A stretch of DNA of 25,624 nucleotides. Source: an uncultured Acetatifactor sp. (GTDB lineage: Bacteria; Bacillota; Clostridia; Lachnospirales; Lachnospiraceae). The stretch spans positions 1 through 25,624 of the forward strand of contig CAJUGL010000048.1 of NCBI GenBank assembly GCA_910586515.1, given 5' to 3'. Below the pieces are notes generated by a model, which saw nothing but the letters and a program-made list of their open reading frames with translations, had not been told where the DNA came from and did no database searches. Below are positions 1 through 7,682 of this stretch, piece after piece (the first letter of the stretch is position 1; each line of letters starts with the position of its first letter). The position numbers were made by a program, and so were the translations under genes.

Positions 1-212
1 CACCCGAAAGTAGTGACACAGGCTGTGGGAAAACGGTGATTTTCCCGTTCAAAATTCCCAACCCACTCCCGGCATTTTGCCATGAAATAATACTGGCGGG
101 CGGGTTCTTCTGCGGGAGGTTCTGCATTGATATCTATTTTATCTAAATATATTTCATTATGATGCGTAGCTTCATTATTCATTTTCTCTTGAATTTTCTC
201 CCTTTCTAACAT
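1..212 (-). CDS. miaB: MiaB, tRNA 2-methylthio-N6-isopentenyladenosine synthase (N-terminal fragment)
   Basis: Partial gene: only the first 70 codons lie in the window and the rest runs off the left edge. The minus-strand reading gives an acidic/Asn-rich leader, then YYFMAKCREWV and ACVTTFG at the edge. In MiaB the equivalent CVTTFGCQMN block carries the first cysteine of the N-terminal UPF0004 cluster, so the next codon outside the window should be Cys. MiaB is a radical SAM methylthiotransferase acting on A37 of tRNAs that read UNN codons. The start is uncertain: ATG at 212 has a weak ribosome site, and an in-frame ATG at 182 has GGGAG about 15 bases upstream. A TATAAT box at 302-307 could be its -10 element, but no good -35 is seen. 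Identification rests on a short stretch but the pattern is specific. Confidence 0.72.
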   Translation of the reverse strand, partial: MLEREKIQEKMNNEATHHNEIYLDKIDINAEPPAEEPARQYYFMAKCREWVGNFERENHRFPTACVTTFG

Positions 213-310
213 ATCATATCCAAAAAGAAACGGATTTTTTACCGTACCGCTTTATGGCTTAAGCGGGGTGCTCTGTTTTCTTTTTGATGCTTTTCTAACA
301 CATTATAAGG

Positions 311-346
311 AAAAACCCCCGAAGGTATTGCTGATCCTTTCGGAGG
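311..346 (-). terminator. Rho-independent terminator after pepT
   Basis: On the minus strand CCTCCGAAAGG (346-336) pairs with CCTTCGGGGG (325-316), with one bulged A and one G-U pair, across a 10-base loop, and is followed directly by TTTTT. It lies about 70 bases after the pepT stop and ahead of miaB, so it should end the pepT transcript. The remainder of the 213-416 gap holds a small CCGCTT/AAGCGG hairpin (near 248-267) and no gene. Confidence 0.85.
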
Positions 347-416
347 TTACAGTCTTTCCTGCCGCGCCCGGATATGCAGGCACTTTACCCAAAGCAATCC
401 GCTGCTTCCCGGCTTC

Positions 417-1652
417 TCATAATCCGCCGCCGTATTTTTCTGCCAGTCTTACCAGAAGCTCCGTGACCTTTTCCATGGACTGCACGCAGACATATTCAAA
501 ACGGCTGTGAAAGTTCCCGCCGCCCGTACAGAGATTCGGACAGGGCAGCCCCATGTAGGAAAGCCTTGCTCCGTCCGTGCCGCCCCGGACAGAACAGATC
601 TCCGGTTCCGTGCCCATCCGGCGGATCATTTCGGCAGCGTTTTCAATCAGATGTCTGTGGGGCTCCAGGACTTCCTTCATATTATAATAGCTGTCCTGAA
701 CCTCTGCCTCCACGGTTCCTTCCCCGTATTTCCGGTTCAGAAAATCGGCGCACTGCTGAAACAGCTGTTTTTTCTGCTCAAACAGGGCCCTGTCATGGTC
801 CCTGATGATGTATTCGGCTACTGTCTTCTCCACATCCCCTTCAATATGCTCCAGATGGAAGAAGCCCTCTTCTCCTTCCGTATACATGGGATTCTGGAAA
901 ACAGGGAGCATCGACTGGAATTCAAAGGCGATCAGCATGGCATTGACCATGGCGCCCTTGGCCGAACCCGGATGGGCGCTGACGCCGTGTACGGTAAGTT
1001 TCGCCCCTGCCGCGTTGAATGTCCCGTCCTCTATGTGCCCAAACCGATCTCCGTCCACAGTGTAGGCAAAATCCGCGCCGAACAGCTTCACATCAAAATG
1101 CGCCGTTCCCTGGCCGATCTCCTCGTCCGGGGTAAAGCCAATCCGGATCTTTCCGTGCTTTACTTCCGGATGCTGCAGCAGGTATTCGCAGGCAGCCATA
1201 ATCTCCGCAACCCCCGCCTTGTCGTCGCCTCCCAGAAGCGTGGTGCCGTCGGTTACAATCAAATCCTGTCCCCTGTAACTGCCCAGTTCCGGATAGTCGG
1301 CTGCCCGGAAAATAATATGTTCCTTTTCGTTCAATACAATATCGTTTCCGTCATAATTTTCCACAATCCTGGGCTTCACATCCCTGCCGGACACCACGGG
1401 AGCCGTATCCATATGGGCAATCAGTCCAAGAACAGGCGCGTTTTCACAGCCCTGGGAAGCAGGCACGGATGCATAGACATAGCAATGCTCCCTGTCATAG
1501 GTAATCTCCGCCGCCCCCATGGCTTCCAGCTGCTCTGTCAGGAGCATTGCCAGTTCATGCTGCTTCTGCGTACTGGGCGAAGTCCCTGTATCATCCTCCG
1601 ACTGGGTATCAATCTTTACATACTGCAAAAAATAATCGACGGTTTTTGACAT
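417..1652 (-). CDS. pepT: Peptidase T (tripeptide aminopeptidase, M20B family)
   Basis: Cytoplasmic zinc aminopeptidase that removes the N-terminal residue of tripeptides. The 411-aa product matches the usual family length of about 408. Visible landmarks: HMDTAP at residues 80-85 (first metal His and Asp), GGDDKAG at 141-147 (bridging Asp), DEEIG at 176-180 (catalytic Glu and metal Glu), and a C-terminal RGGTDGARLSYMGLP block followed by TGG-NFHS. The frame stays open upstream to an ATG at 1748, but that codon lies inside the promoter spacer at 1735-1763 and cannot be transcribed. The ATG at 1652 has AGAGGA nine bases upstream and begins MSKTVDYFLQYVKIDTQSE, a typical PepT start. It is a single-gene unit with its own promoter and terminator, next to the agcS symporter; both would feed amino-acid supply. 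Confidence 0.96.
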   Translation of the reverse strand: MSKTVDYFLQYVKIDTQSEDDTGTSPSTQKQHELAMLLTEQLEAMGAAEITYDREHCYVYASVPASQGCENAPVLGLIAHMDTAPVVSGRDVKPRIVENYDGNDIVLNEKEHIIFRAADYPELGSYRGQDLIVTDGTTLLGGDDKAGVAEIMAACEYLLQHPEVKHGKIRIGFTPDEEIGQGTAHFDVKLFGADFAYTVDGDRFGHIEDGTFNAAGAKLTVHGVSAHPGSAKGAMVNAMLIAFEFQSMLPVFQNPMYTEGEEGFFHLEHIEGDVEKTVAEYIIRDHDRALFEQKKQLFQQCADFLNRKYGEGTVEAEVQDSYYNMKEVLEPHRHLIENAAEMIRRMGTEPEICSVRGGTDGARLSYMGLPCPNLCTGGGNFHSRFEYVCVQSMEKVTELLVRLAEKYGGGL

Positions 1653-1714
1653 TTTTCTTATCCTCTTTTCTCTCTGTAAATACGCGGCTCCTGCAAACAG
1701 TTTATCTGGACTGC

Positions 1715-1730
1715 AGAACATGTCTGTTCT
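1715..1730. promoter_or_regulatory. Perfect dyad at the pepT transcription start (candidate operator)
   Basis: AGAACA-N4-TGTTCT is a perfect 6+6 inverted repeat placed directly downstream of the pepT -10 box, where transcription should begin. That position suits a repressor operator. The half-site spacing (GAAC-N6-GTTC) does not fit the Gram-positive LexA box (GAAC-N4-GTTC). No regulator is identified. Confidence 0.35.
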
Positions 1731-1734
1731 TTTC

Positions 1735-1763
1735 ATTATAGCAATCAATATTTGGCGTGTAAA
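1735..1763 (-). promoter_or_regulatory. Sigma-A type promoter of pepT
   Basis: Minus strand: TTTACA (1763-1758), a 17-base spacer, then TATAAT (1740-1735). The -10 is perfect, the -35 is 5/6 and the spacing is optimal. Transcription should start near 1728, giving a leader of about 75 bases before the pepT ATG at 1652. Confidence 0.85.
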
Positions 1764-1774
1764 GCTCTTTTTCC

Positions 1775-1806
1775 GTAACAGTTCAGCGCCCTGTCTGAAC
1801 TGTTAC
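1775..1806. repeat. Perfect 12-bp stem-loop overlapping the agcS stop codon
   Basis: GTAACAGTTCAG (1775-1786) and CTGAACTGTTAC (1795-1806) are exact inverted copies around an 8-base loop. The agcS TAA stop (1805-1803) lies inside the stem. On the minus strand the hairpin is followed by GGAAAAAG, not T residues. On the plus strand it is followed by CTTTTTCC. It may protect or end the agcS message, may act as a plus-strand terminator, or may be a protein site just upstream of the pepT -35 box. Confidence 0.6.
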
Positions 1807-3326
1807 CTTTTTCCGCCTGCCTCCGTCCCCCGGCGCCCCGCGGGTTTCTCTCCCGGAACCGGGTATGCCCGGATTTCCCGGCAGGCTCTCCCGGACAGAG
1901 CCAGTACGCATATTAAATTGGGAACCGCCATCAGGGCGTTGCAGATGTCCGAAAAATTCCATACGGTTTCCAGTGAACACATACAGCCCAAAAAAGCCGT
2001 CAGCCCGTAAGCAAAACGATACCATATATTATACTTCGACCTTCCCCCCATGAGGAATTCGAAAGCCCGTTCACCCTGATACGCCCAACCGATTATGGTG
2101 GCAAAGGCAAAAAGGGTAATGCAGACACCCACAAAGCTGCCGCCCCACTTTCCCAGGGCTGTGCTGAAGGCCGCCAGGGTCAGAGCCGTGCCGGTAAGCG
2201 GATTTCCTGCTGCGTCCGCAGAGCCCAGAACGCCTGACGCCGCAAAAGCAAGGCCTGTGACGGTACAGACCACCACAGTGTCCAAAAATACCCCTGTCAT
2301 GCTTATGTAGCCCTGCCGTACACAGTCGTCCGTGTCCGCCGCAGCCGTGGTGATACCGGAAGCGCCAAGCCCTGCCTCATTGGAGAAAATACCCCTGGAC
2401 ACACCCCAGCGCAGAGACTGAAAGGCCGTCGCCGTAATCTGACCAAAGACGCCGCCGGACACCGCCTCCGGATAAAAAGCAGCAGCCAGAATCCCTCCTA
2501 CCGCCCCGGGCAGCTGCCGGATATGCGTCAAAATCACCAGAAGGGCGCCTAAAAGATAAAATACCCCCATGAAGGGTACCAGTACCTGTGTCACTTTTCC
2601 GATGACCCCTATGCCTCCCAGCACCACCAGGATTGTCACAATCGTCAGCAGCAGCCCGGTATTTTCTTTCGGGATGCCGAAGGACACCAGCATGGCGTCT
2701 GCAATGGAATTTGACTGGGTCATATTTCCCATGCCGAAGGAAGCCGTAACGGCAAACAGAGCAAACAGCATTCCCAGCGCTTTGCCTGCCCTCTTATGAG
2801 AAAAGGCGTGCAGGCAGGTATACATGGGGCCGCCTGCGATCTCTCCCCTGTCGTTTCTTCCCCTGTACTTTACCGCCAGCATACTTTCCACCAGCTTGGT
2901 AGCCATACCGATAAAGCTTGTGGCCACCATCCAGAATAACGCGCCGGGACCGCCCAGCACCATGGCAGTAGCTACTCCCACGATATTTCCGATTCCAAGA
3001 GTAGTGGCCAACTCCGTTGTCAGAGACGAAAGGGAGGAAATTTTCCCGGAAGAGCCTTTGGACGAAGAAACTTTCCCGGAAGTCCCCTTCCCCGGCATTT
3101 TCCTTTTCTCCTCACCGCCCCCAAAAGCGCATTTCAGCGCAAATCCCAAATTTTTCAGAGGAAGGAACTCCAGCCGCAGCATCAGATAGCACCCGCTCCC
3201 CAGCAGCAGCGCCAGCATCCACGGCCCCCACACCAGATCGTCCAGACGGGCAATCAAATCCCTCAGGCCGCTTCCCGCCAGAACTGTCTCTCCCCAAATC
3301 CTGTGTACCGGAAAAAAAATACCCAT
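1803..3326 (-). CDS. Alanine/glycine:cation symporter family protein (AgcS type)
   Basis: Multi-pass membrane transporter of the AGCS family, which imports alanine or glycine with sodium or protons. Family marks: LVWGPWMLALLLGSGCYL near the N-terminus, TTLGIGNIVGVATAM, IAGGPMY, and the signature FSNEAGLGASG. The substrate cannot be told from sequence. The frame is open to 3386, but the stretch above 3332 contains a hairpin with a T-run. The ATG at 3326 (507 aa) has GGGGAG 11 bases upstream; a GTG at 3332 with the same GGGGAG five bases away is an equally good start. The loop between the first helices carries a Gly/Ser/Lys-rich low-complexity insert just before SSLTTELATTLG. It follows the sensor-kinase cluster and precedes pepT. 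Confidence 0.9.
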   Translation of the reverse strand: MGIFFPVHRIWGETVLAGSGLRDLIARLDDLVWGPWMLALLLGSGCYLMLRLEFLPLKNLGFALKCAFGGGEEKRKMPGKGTSGKVSSSKGSSGKISSLSSLTTELATTLGIGNIVGVATAMVLGGPGALFWMVATSFIGMATKLVESMLAVKYRGRNDRGEIAGGPMYTCLHAFSHKRAGKALGMLFALFAVTASFGMGNMTQSNSIADAMLVSFGIPKENTGLLLTIVTILVVLGGIGVIGKVTQVLVPFMGVFYLLGALLVILTHIRQLPGAVGGILAAAFYPEAVSGGVFGQITATAFQSLRWGVSRGIFSNEAGLGASGITTAAADTDDCVRQGYISMTGVFLDTVVVCTVTGLAFAASGVLGSADAAGNPLTGTALTLAAFSTALGKWGGSFVGVCITLFAFATIIGWAYQGERAFEFLMGGRSKYNIWYRFAYGLTAFLGCMCSLETVWNFSDICNALMAVPNLICVLALSGRACREIRAYPVPGEKPAGRRGTEAGGKR

Positions 3327-3332
3327 ATTCAC

Positions 3333-3357
3333 AAAAACTCCCCGAAAACTGCGGGAG
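3333..3357 (-). promoter_or_regulatory. Hairpin with T-run that contains the agcS ribosome binding site
   Basis: On the minus strand CTCCC (3357-3353) pairs with GGGAG (3342-3338), possibly one pair longer with a bulged G, and TTTTT follows at 3337-3333. This has the form of a rho-independent terminator for the upstream kinase cluster. The right arm GGGGAG is also the only ribosome site visible for agcS, so the same hairpin could hide it. The two roles cannot be separated from sequence. Confidence 0.5.
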
Positions 3358-3419
3358 CAACCCCTCAGCTTCCTGCGCAACCGCATCGTTTTTCTAAATA
3401 TATTGGTACAAGAAATGTT

Positions 3420-4457
3420 TTATGCAAATTCGGGGATCATTTCGTAAATTTCATGCACACCTATGGTGATCTCCGAATACACCTCTCTATTTTCGGAACC
3501 CTTCCCCGGCAGCTTCCCTCCAAGCTCCATCTTCACCTCCAGAGAATTCTCCCCGAAAGGCAGCCTGAACAGCGCGCTGTCGCTGCCGTCCAGCCAATAC
3601 CAGACTTTTCCGACCATGGCCAGAATCTCCTCATCCCCTACCTCCAAATCGCTTTCTCCGCTGTCGTATTGCTCCGTCCCTGCCCACCCGGCAGCCGCCA
3701 TCAGCCGGAGAAAATTGCCCGTCTCCTGCTCCGTCCAGGACTCGTAATACCGCACATACATTGCCCAAAGCTCCGTGGCCTGGTAGTCATATCGAATCGC
3801 CTCCATAAACAGACCGTTCACCCAATACTCCCCCATGGAATCTCCCCCTGCGTTTACGGCATATATCGTTCCGTCCTCCGCATCCGCAAGGAGCCTGAAT
3901 ACGTCTCCCTCGTCGCTCACCAGTTCCACATACCAGAGAATGAAATTAACTCCTTTGGCATAATTATCGCTATAGATGACGTACTGCTTCCACTTGTTTA
4001 TGGAATAGGGATATTTCTGGCTCCAGATCATTGTCGGCAGCAGTCCCCAGTCTATAAAGCGGTAAATCACCTCACCGTACAGGCCTGAATCCGAGTACAG
4101 ATACTTTTCCAGGCTTTCACTTTCCTCCAGCGCCTGAGAGGTTACGTAGAAACTCTCTCCCTCCGCCAGGGCATCCGCAAAATTGCGCATTCTGTCCGCC
4201 AGCGACGTCTCATACGCCGTGGCCAGAGCCGCCACATTCATGCTCTCTCTCTGTCCCAGAACGGTATCTCTGCACAATAAGCCGTCCTGAACCCTGAAAA
4301 TCAGCTGAGGCGTAAAAAAAGCAGCCGCAACTACCGCGCCGAGACACAAAGCCTCTAATATATAGTAATACAATGTACGTTTATGCGCTTTCCCGGTCAG
4401 CGAACGCTTCTTCCCTGCGCTCCTGCCCCTGACCGCCATTCTTTCCCCCTTATTCAT
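3420..4457 (-). CDS. Membrane-anchored protein of unknown function, coupled to a sensor kinase
   Basis: Not recognised as a named family. The 345-aa product has an Arg/Lys-rich N-terminus of about 28 residues, one hydrophobic segment at about residues 29-55, and then a long Trp/Tyr/Asp/Glu-rich region expected outside the membrane. No lipobox, catalytic motif or repeat was seen. The start ATG (4457) overlaps the kinase stop in the string ATGAATAA, with GGAG seven bases upstream; this suggests coupled translation. An alternative ATG at 4439 (339 aa) has GGGGG six bases ahead. Being made from the kinase message, it may modulate the kinase or be an envelope target of the same signal (inference). 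The T-run hairpin at 3333-3357 may end this unit. Confidence 0.75.
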   Translation of the reverse strand: MNKGERMAVRGRSAGKKRSLTGKAHKRTLYYYILEALCLGAVVAAAFFTPQLIFRVQDGLLCRDTVLGQRESMNVAALATAYETSLADRMRNFADALAEGESFYVTSQALEESESLEKYLYSDSGLYGEVIYRFIDWGLLPTMIWSQKYPYSINKWKQYVIYSDNYAKGVNFILWYVELVSDEGDVFRLLADAEDGTIYAVNAGGDSMGEYWVNGLFMEAIRYDYQATELWAMYVRYYESWTEQETGNFLRLMAAAGWAGTEQYDSGESDLEVGDEEILAMVGKVWYWLDGSDSALFRLPFGENSLEVKMELGGKLPGKGSENREVYSEITIGVHEIYEMIPEFA

Positions 4458-5940
4458 CCTCCTGCTCCTTATGCGATCGTTTCCGCCTGCCGACTTCTTT
4501 TTCACCTCTCGGGAAAATCACTTTGATCACGGTTCCCTCCCCCAAACGGCTCTCTACATTCATGGTTCCATTGTGAAGCTGAATAATCTTCTGACACAGA
4601 GCCATCCCTATTCCGGCCCCGCCCTCCTTCCTGGACCTGGATTTGTCCACCATATAAAAGGCTTCCGTGATACGGCCGATCTCTTCCTCCGGAATCCCCC
4701 TTCCGTTGTCCACGATCTTTATCTCATAAAACTCCCCCTGACAGCTGCCCTTCATCAGGATAAAGCTCTCCTCTCCTTTATCCAAAGCTTTCATGGCATT
4801 GTCCAGCAGATTGTACAGCAGGGACAGCAGCAGCTCCTCATCCCCCTGAAGAACGGCTTTCTCCATATCCACTTTTCCCTTGATTCCCCGCTGCTTCCAC
4901 ACAGGCCTGAGCGTAATGCGGATATTCTGTTCCAGAGCTTTGGCGGATACCGGCTTCCTGTTCAGCGGCGCCTTATCCATGCTCACCAGTTCCAGCAGCT
5001 TATGGGAAAGGCTTTCCAGACGCTTTCCTTGGCTGTAGATATAAAAATAAGCCTCGTGGCACTCTTCGTCCGTCAGCTTAAGAGAATTCAGCATATCCGC
5101 ATAACCGATGATGGAGGTCAGCGGCGTCTTCAGTTCATGGGCGAAAGCTGCCGTAAAATCCTCTTTCTGCCTGGCCTCCTGCTCCTTTTTCTGCATCTGT
5201 TCCACAAGATGATCCGACATCCTGTTGAAATTCCGCGCCAACTGGCCTATTTCGTCCTGGCTTTCGTTGCGTGAGCGCAGTTCATATGCCCCGTCCGCAA
5301 TCCTTCTGGCCAGCTTGTCCAGGCTGCGGATCGGCCTGGTAATGTAATGGGTCAAGCCGAAAATGCAGACTCCTCCGGCCAGCAGCAGGCTTACCAGCGC
5401 AATGCGGTAGCGATAGAGAAGATTCTGCCTTTCCCTGTAAATCGGCGTCAATTCCCTGCTCGTTCCCAGGTAGATGCGGGCAGGGTATATACTGTCCGCC
5501 GCCAGATCTACCACTGCTGCCGTAAACATATAATATCCCCCTGCAATCTGCCTGACACAATGGGCATAAGTCTGTTCTGCGTTCAGGGCCCCCATCAGTC
5601 CGTCTACCTCACCTTCAAAGCCCATATCCCCCAGATAATCGCCGCCGTAAATAAAAGTCCCGTCCCGCTTTGCCGCAAACATATGGCTTCCGTCCCGCTC
5701 CACATTGTGAGCTATACTGTTCAGTGTCTTGCTGACTGCGTAATCCTCGCCGTACTCCTCAGTGGTCTGATACCCCATCTCAAACAGAAACTGAAACATC
5801 TGACTTTCCTTATTTCCCTGCTCTATCTCCTTGTTCAGCAGCTGGGAGAAATCCGATGAGAGCATCCAGATTCCGAATACGGAAAACATCAGCGTCAACA
5901 GCACCGTCATGGAGAGAAATAATTTATGCGCAAACCTCAT
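4450..5940 (-). CDS. Sensor histidine kinase, HAMP/HisKA/HATPase type
   Basis: Transmembrane sensor kinase of 496 aa. Helix 1 lies at about residues 8-28, an extracytoplasmic domain of about 150 residues follows, and helix 2 lies at about 178-199. A HAMP linker (about 200-252) begins with TRPIRSL. The HisKA phospho-acceptor is H268 in AFAHELKTPLTS. The ATPase domain has N377/N381 in LLYNLLDNAMKA, DNGRG at 411-415 and GGAGIGMALC at 440-449. All boxes needed for kinase activity are intact. The start overlaps the stop of the upstream regulator in a 4-base ATGA, so the two are translationally coupled. The input domain has no recognisable fold, so the signal is unknown. Confidence 0.93.
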   Translation of the reverse strand: MRFAHKLFLSMTVLLTLMFSVFGIWMLSSDFSQLLNKEIEQGNKESQMFQFLFEMGYQTTEEYGEDYAVSKTLNSIAHNVERDGSHMFAAKRDGTFIYGGDYLGDMGFEGEVDGLMGALNAEQTYAHCVRQIAGGYYMFTAAVVDLAADSIYPARIYLGTSRELTPIYRERQNLLYRYRIALVSLLLAGGVCIFGLTHYITRPIRSLDKLARRIADGAYELRSRNESQDEIGQLARNFNRMSDHLVEQMQKKEQEARQKEDFTAAFAHELKTPLTSIIGYADMLNSLKLTDEECHEAYFYIYSQGKRLESLSHKLLELVSMDKAPLNRKPVSAKALEQNIRITLRPVWKQRGIKGKVDMEKAVLQGDEELLLSLLYNLLDNAMKALDKGEESFILMKGSCQGEFYEIKIVDNGRGIPEEEIGRITEAFYMVDKSRSRKEGGAGIGMALCQKIIQLHNGTMNVESRLGEGTVIKVIFPRGEKEVGRRKRSHKEQEDE

Positions 5941-6611
5941 CCCTTTGTAACCTTCTCCTCACCCTCCAGCCGGTATCCCACCTTGTAAACCGCGGCAATC
6001 TCACTGTCCCAGTTCAGCTTTTTCTTCAGCCTCTGGATATGCAGGTCCACGGTTCTGCTCTGTCCCATATATTCTCCGCCCCACACAGTCTCGTATATCG
6101 TTTCCCTGTACAGAGCGATATTGCGGTTCCTGGCCAGCAGCAAGAGCAGCTCGAATTCCTTCATGGTCAGCGGTATCAGCTCCCCGTCCCTGGTCACGGA
6201 ACGGGACGCCGTATCGATCACCACGTCGAACACAGTCAGCACGGTCTCCGTCTTGTGGTATCTGCGCAGCACTGCCTCCACCCTGGCCAGCAGTTCAACA
6301 ATCTCAAAGGGCTTGGTGAGATAATCGTCCGCCCCCATCTTCAGCCCCTTCACTTTGTTCTCCGTGCTGCCCAATGCCGTCAGAAAAATCACCGGCAGTT
6401 CCAGCGCCCGCGCATACTCCATCAATTCATAACCGTTTATCCCGGGCAGCATGACGTCCAGAAGCAGAAGGTCAAATTTCTCGTCGTTCATCATGTCCGC
6501 CGCCTTCTCCCCGTCCGATGCCCAGACACAGGTGTACCCCGCCCTCCGCAGATTCATTCTGATCAGGTTCGCGATGGGCTCTTCGTCCTCCGCAATTAAT
6601 ATCTTCAGCAT
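5937..6611 (-). CDS. OmpR/PhoB-family response regulator (partner of the 496-aa kinase)
   Basis: DNA-binding response regulator of 224 aa. The receiver domain shows the acidic pocket near E8-E11, phospho-acceptor D52 in LLLLDVMLPG, T78 and K100 in YLTKPF. The C-terminal winged helix has LTMKEFELL, TVDLHIQRLKKKL and YKVGYRL. It lies 22 bases after gpsA and overlaps the kinase gene by 4 bases (ATGA), so it is the cognate regulator. A GGGGTGATGG stretch precedes the ATG. Target promoters are unknown; the co-transcribed membrane protein and agcS downstream are candidates by position only. Confidence 0.95.
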   Translation of the reverse strand: MLKILIAEDEEPIANLIRMNLRRAGYTCVWASDGEKAADMMNDEKFDLLLLDVMLPGINGYELMEYARALELPVIFLTALGSTENKVKGLKMGADDYLTKPFEIVELLARVEAVLRRYHKTETVLTVFDVVIDTASRSVTRDGELIPLTMKEFELLLLLARNRNIALYRETIYETVWGGEYMGQSRTVDLHIQRLKKKLNWDSEIAAVYKVGYRLEGEEKVTKG

Positions 6612-6633
6612 ATACCATCACCCCAAAACCTAT

Positions 6634-7647
6634 CTAGGCCTCCGCCCAGGGCAGATCGGATACTTCCAGCTTCTTGTCTCTCAGCATCAGCTCTTTCACC
6701 GCCTGATCCGCAGCCTTGCCCTCAAAAAGCACCTTATTCACCTGTTCGATAATCGGCAGCTGCACATGATACTTCCCGGCCAGTTCCATTGCCGCCCTGG
6801 CGGAGTGTACCCCCTCCACCACCATCTGCACCTGGGCCATGGCCTCCTCACAGGTTTTTCCCTGCCCGATCAGAATTCCCGCCCGTCGGTTCCTAGAATG
6901 CATGCTGGCACAGGTGACAATCAGATCCCCTATGCCCGTCAATCCGCAGAAAGTCTCAAACTTCCCTCCCATGGCAGTACCCAGCCTCGCTATCTCCGTG
7001 ATCCCCCTGGTGATGAGCGCAGCCTTTGTATTATCTCCATAGCCCAGGCCGTCAGCAATCCCGGCAGCCAGCGCCACCACGTTTTTCAGGGATCCCCCCA
7101 GCTCTATCCCCAGCATATCCGGACTGACATAGACCCGAAACACTTCATTCATAAACAGATTCTGAATATACTCCGCAGTAGTCCTGCTTTTCGCTCCTAC
7201 TACGATGGTAGTCGGCACACCCCGGCCCACCTCCTCCGCATGGGAAGGCCCTGACATCACAGCCACATCCGCCTGCGGAATCTCCTGTCCGATAACCTGA
7301 GAAAGGGGCATCAATGTATGTCCCTCAATCCCCTTTGCCACGTTGAGTATCTTCTGTCCTTTTGCCACAAACGGGGAAAAACGATGCGCAGTCTCCCTGG
7401 TATAGGAGCTGGCCACCGACATGACCAGCAGATCCTTCTCCTTTGCGGCCGTCTCCACGTCCCCTGTGGCCTCCACATCCTCCGGCAGCCTGACTCCGGG
7501 CAGCATCTTGTGTTCGTGCTGCTCCCTCAGCATGTCAACCTCCCATTCCAATGCAGACCAGATCGTAATTTCATGACCGTTTTTCCGTAAAAGCGCCGCC
7601 AGCGCAATCCCCCAGCTTCCCCCGCCGATTACTCCTATCCTTGCCAT
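6634..7647 (-). CDS. gpsA: Glycerol-3-phosphate dehydrogenase [NAD(P)+]
   Basis: Makes sn-glycerol-3-phosphate from dihydroxyacetone phosphate for phospholipid synthesis. The 337-aa product starts MARIGVIGGGSWG, with the dinucleotide-binding GGGSWG at residues 8-13. Further marks are SGPSHAEEV, the catalytic-lysine segment GGSLKNVVALAAGI, and the late motif FCGLTGIGDLIVTC. The ATG at 7647 has GAGG four bases upstream. An ATG at 7686 overlapping the plsY stop has no ribosome site and would add 13 untypical residues, so it was not used. Its product is the acyl acceptor of PlsY, the gene directly upstream, so the pair forms a lipid-synthesis unit. Confidence 0.97.
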   Translation of the reverse strand: MARIGVIGGGSWGIALAALLRKNGHEITIWSALEWEVDMLREQHEHKMLPGVRLPEDVEATGDVETAAKEKDLLVMSVASSYTRETAHRFSPFVAKGQKILNVAKGIEGHTLMPLSQVIGQEIPQADVAVMSGPSHAEEVGRGVPTTIVVGAKSRTTAEYIQNLFMNEVFRVYVSPDMLGIELGGSLKNVVALAAGIADGLGYGDNTKAALITRGITEIARLGTAMGGKFETFCGLTGIGDLIVTCASMHSRNRRAGILIGQGKTCEEAMAQVQMVVEGVHSARAAMELAGKYHVQLPIIEQVNKVLFEGKAADQAVKELMLRDKKLEVSDLPWAEA

Positions 7648-7682
7648 ACTACCTCTTTTCCGCAGTCTTTTCTGCAAATCTG

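Noticed and set aside
507..1649. 380-aa open frame on the plus strand opposite pepT
   Set aside because: Antisense shadow of pepT. The composition is rich in His/Pro/Arg, as expected from reverse reading, and no domain is recognised.
1715..1730. LexA (SOS) box at pepT
   Set aside because: The spacing between GAAC and GTTC is six bases rather than the four of the Gram-positive LexA site, and pepT is not a known SOS gene.
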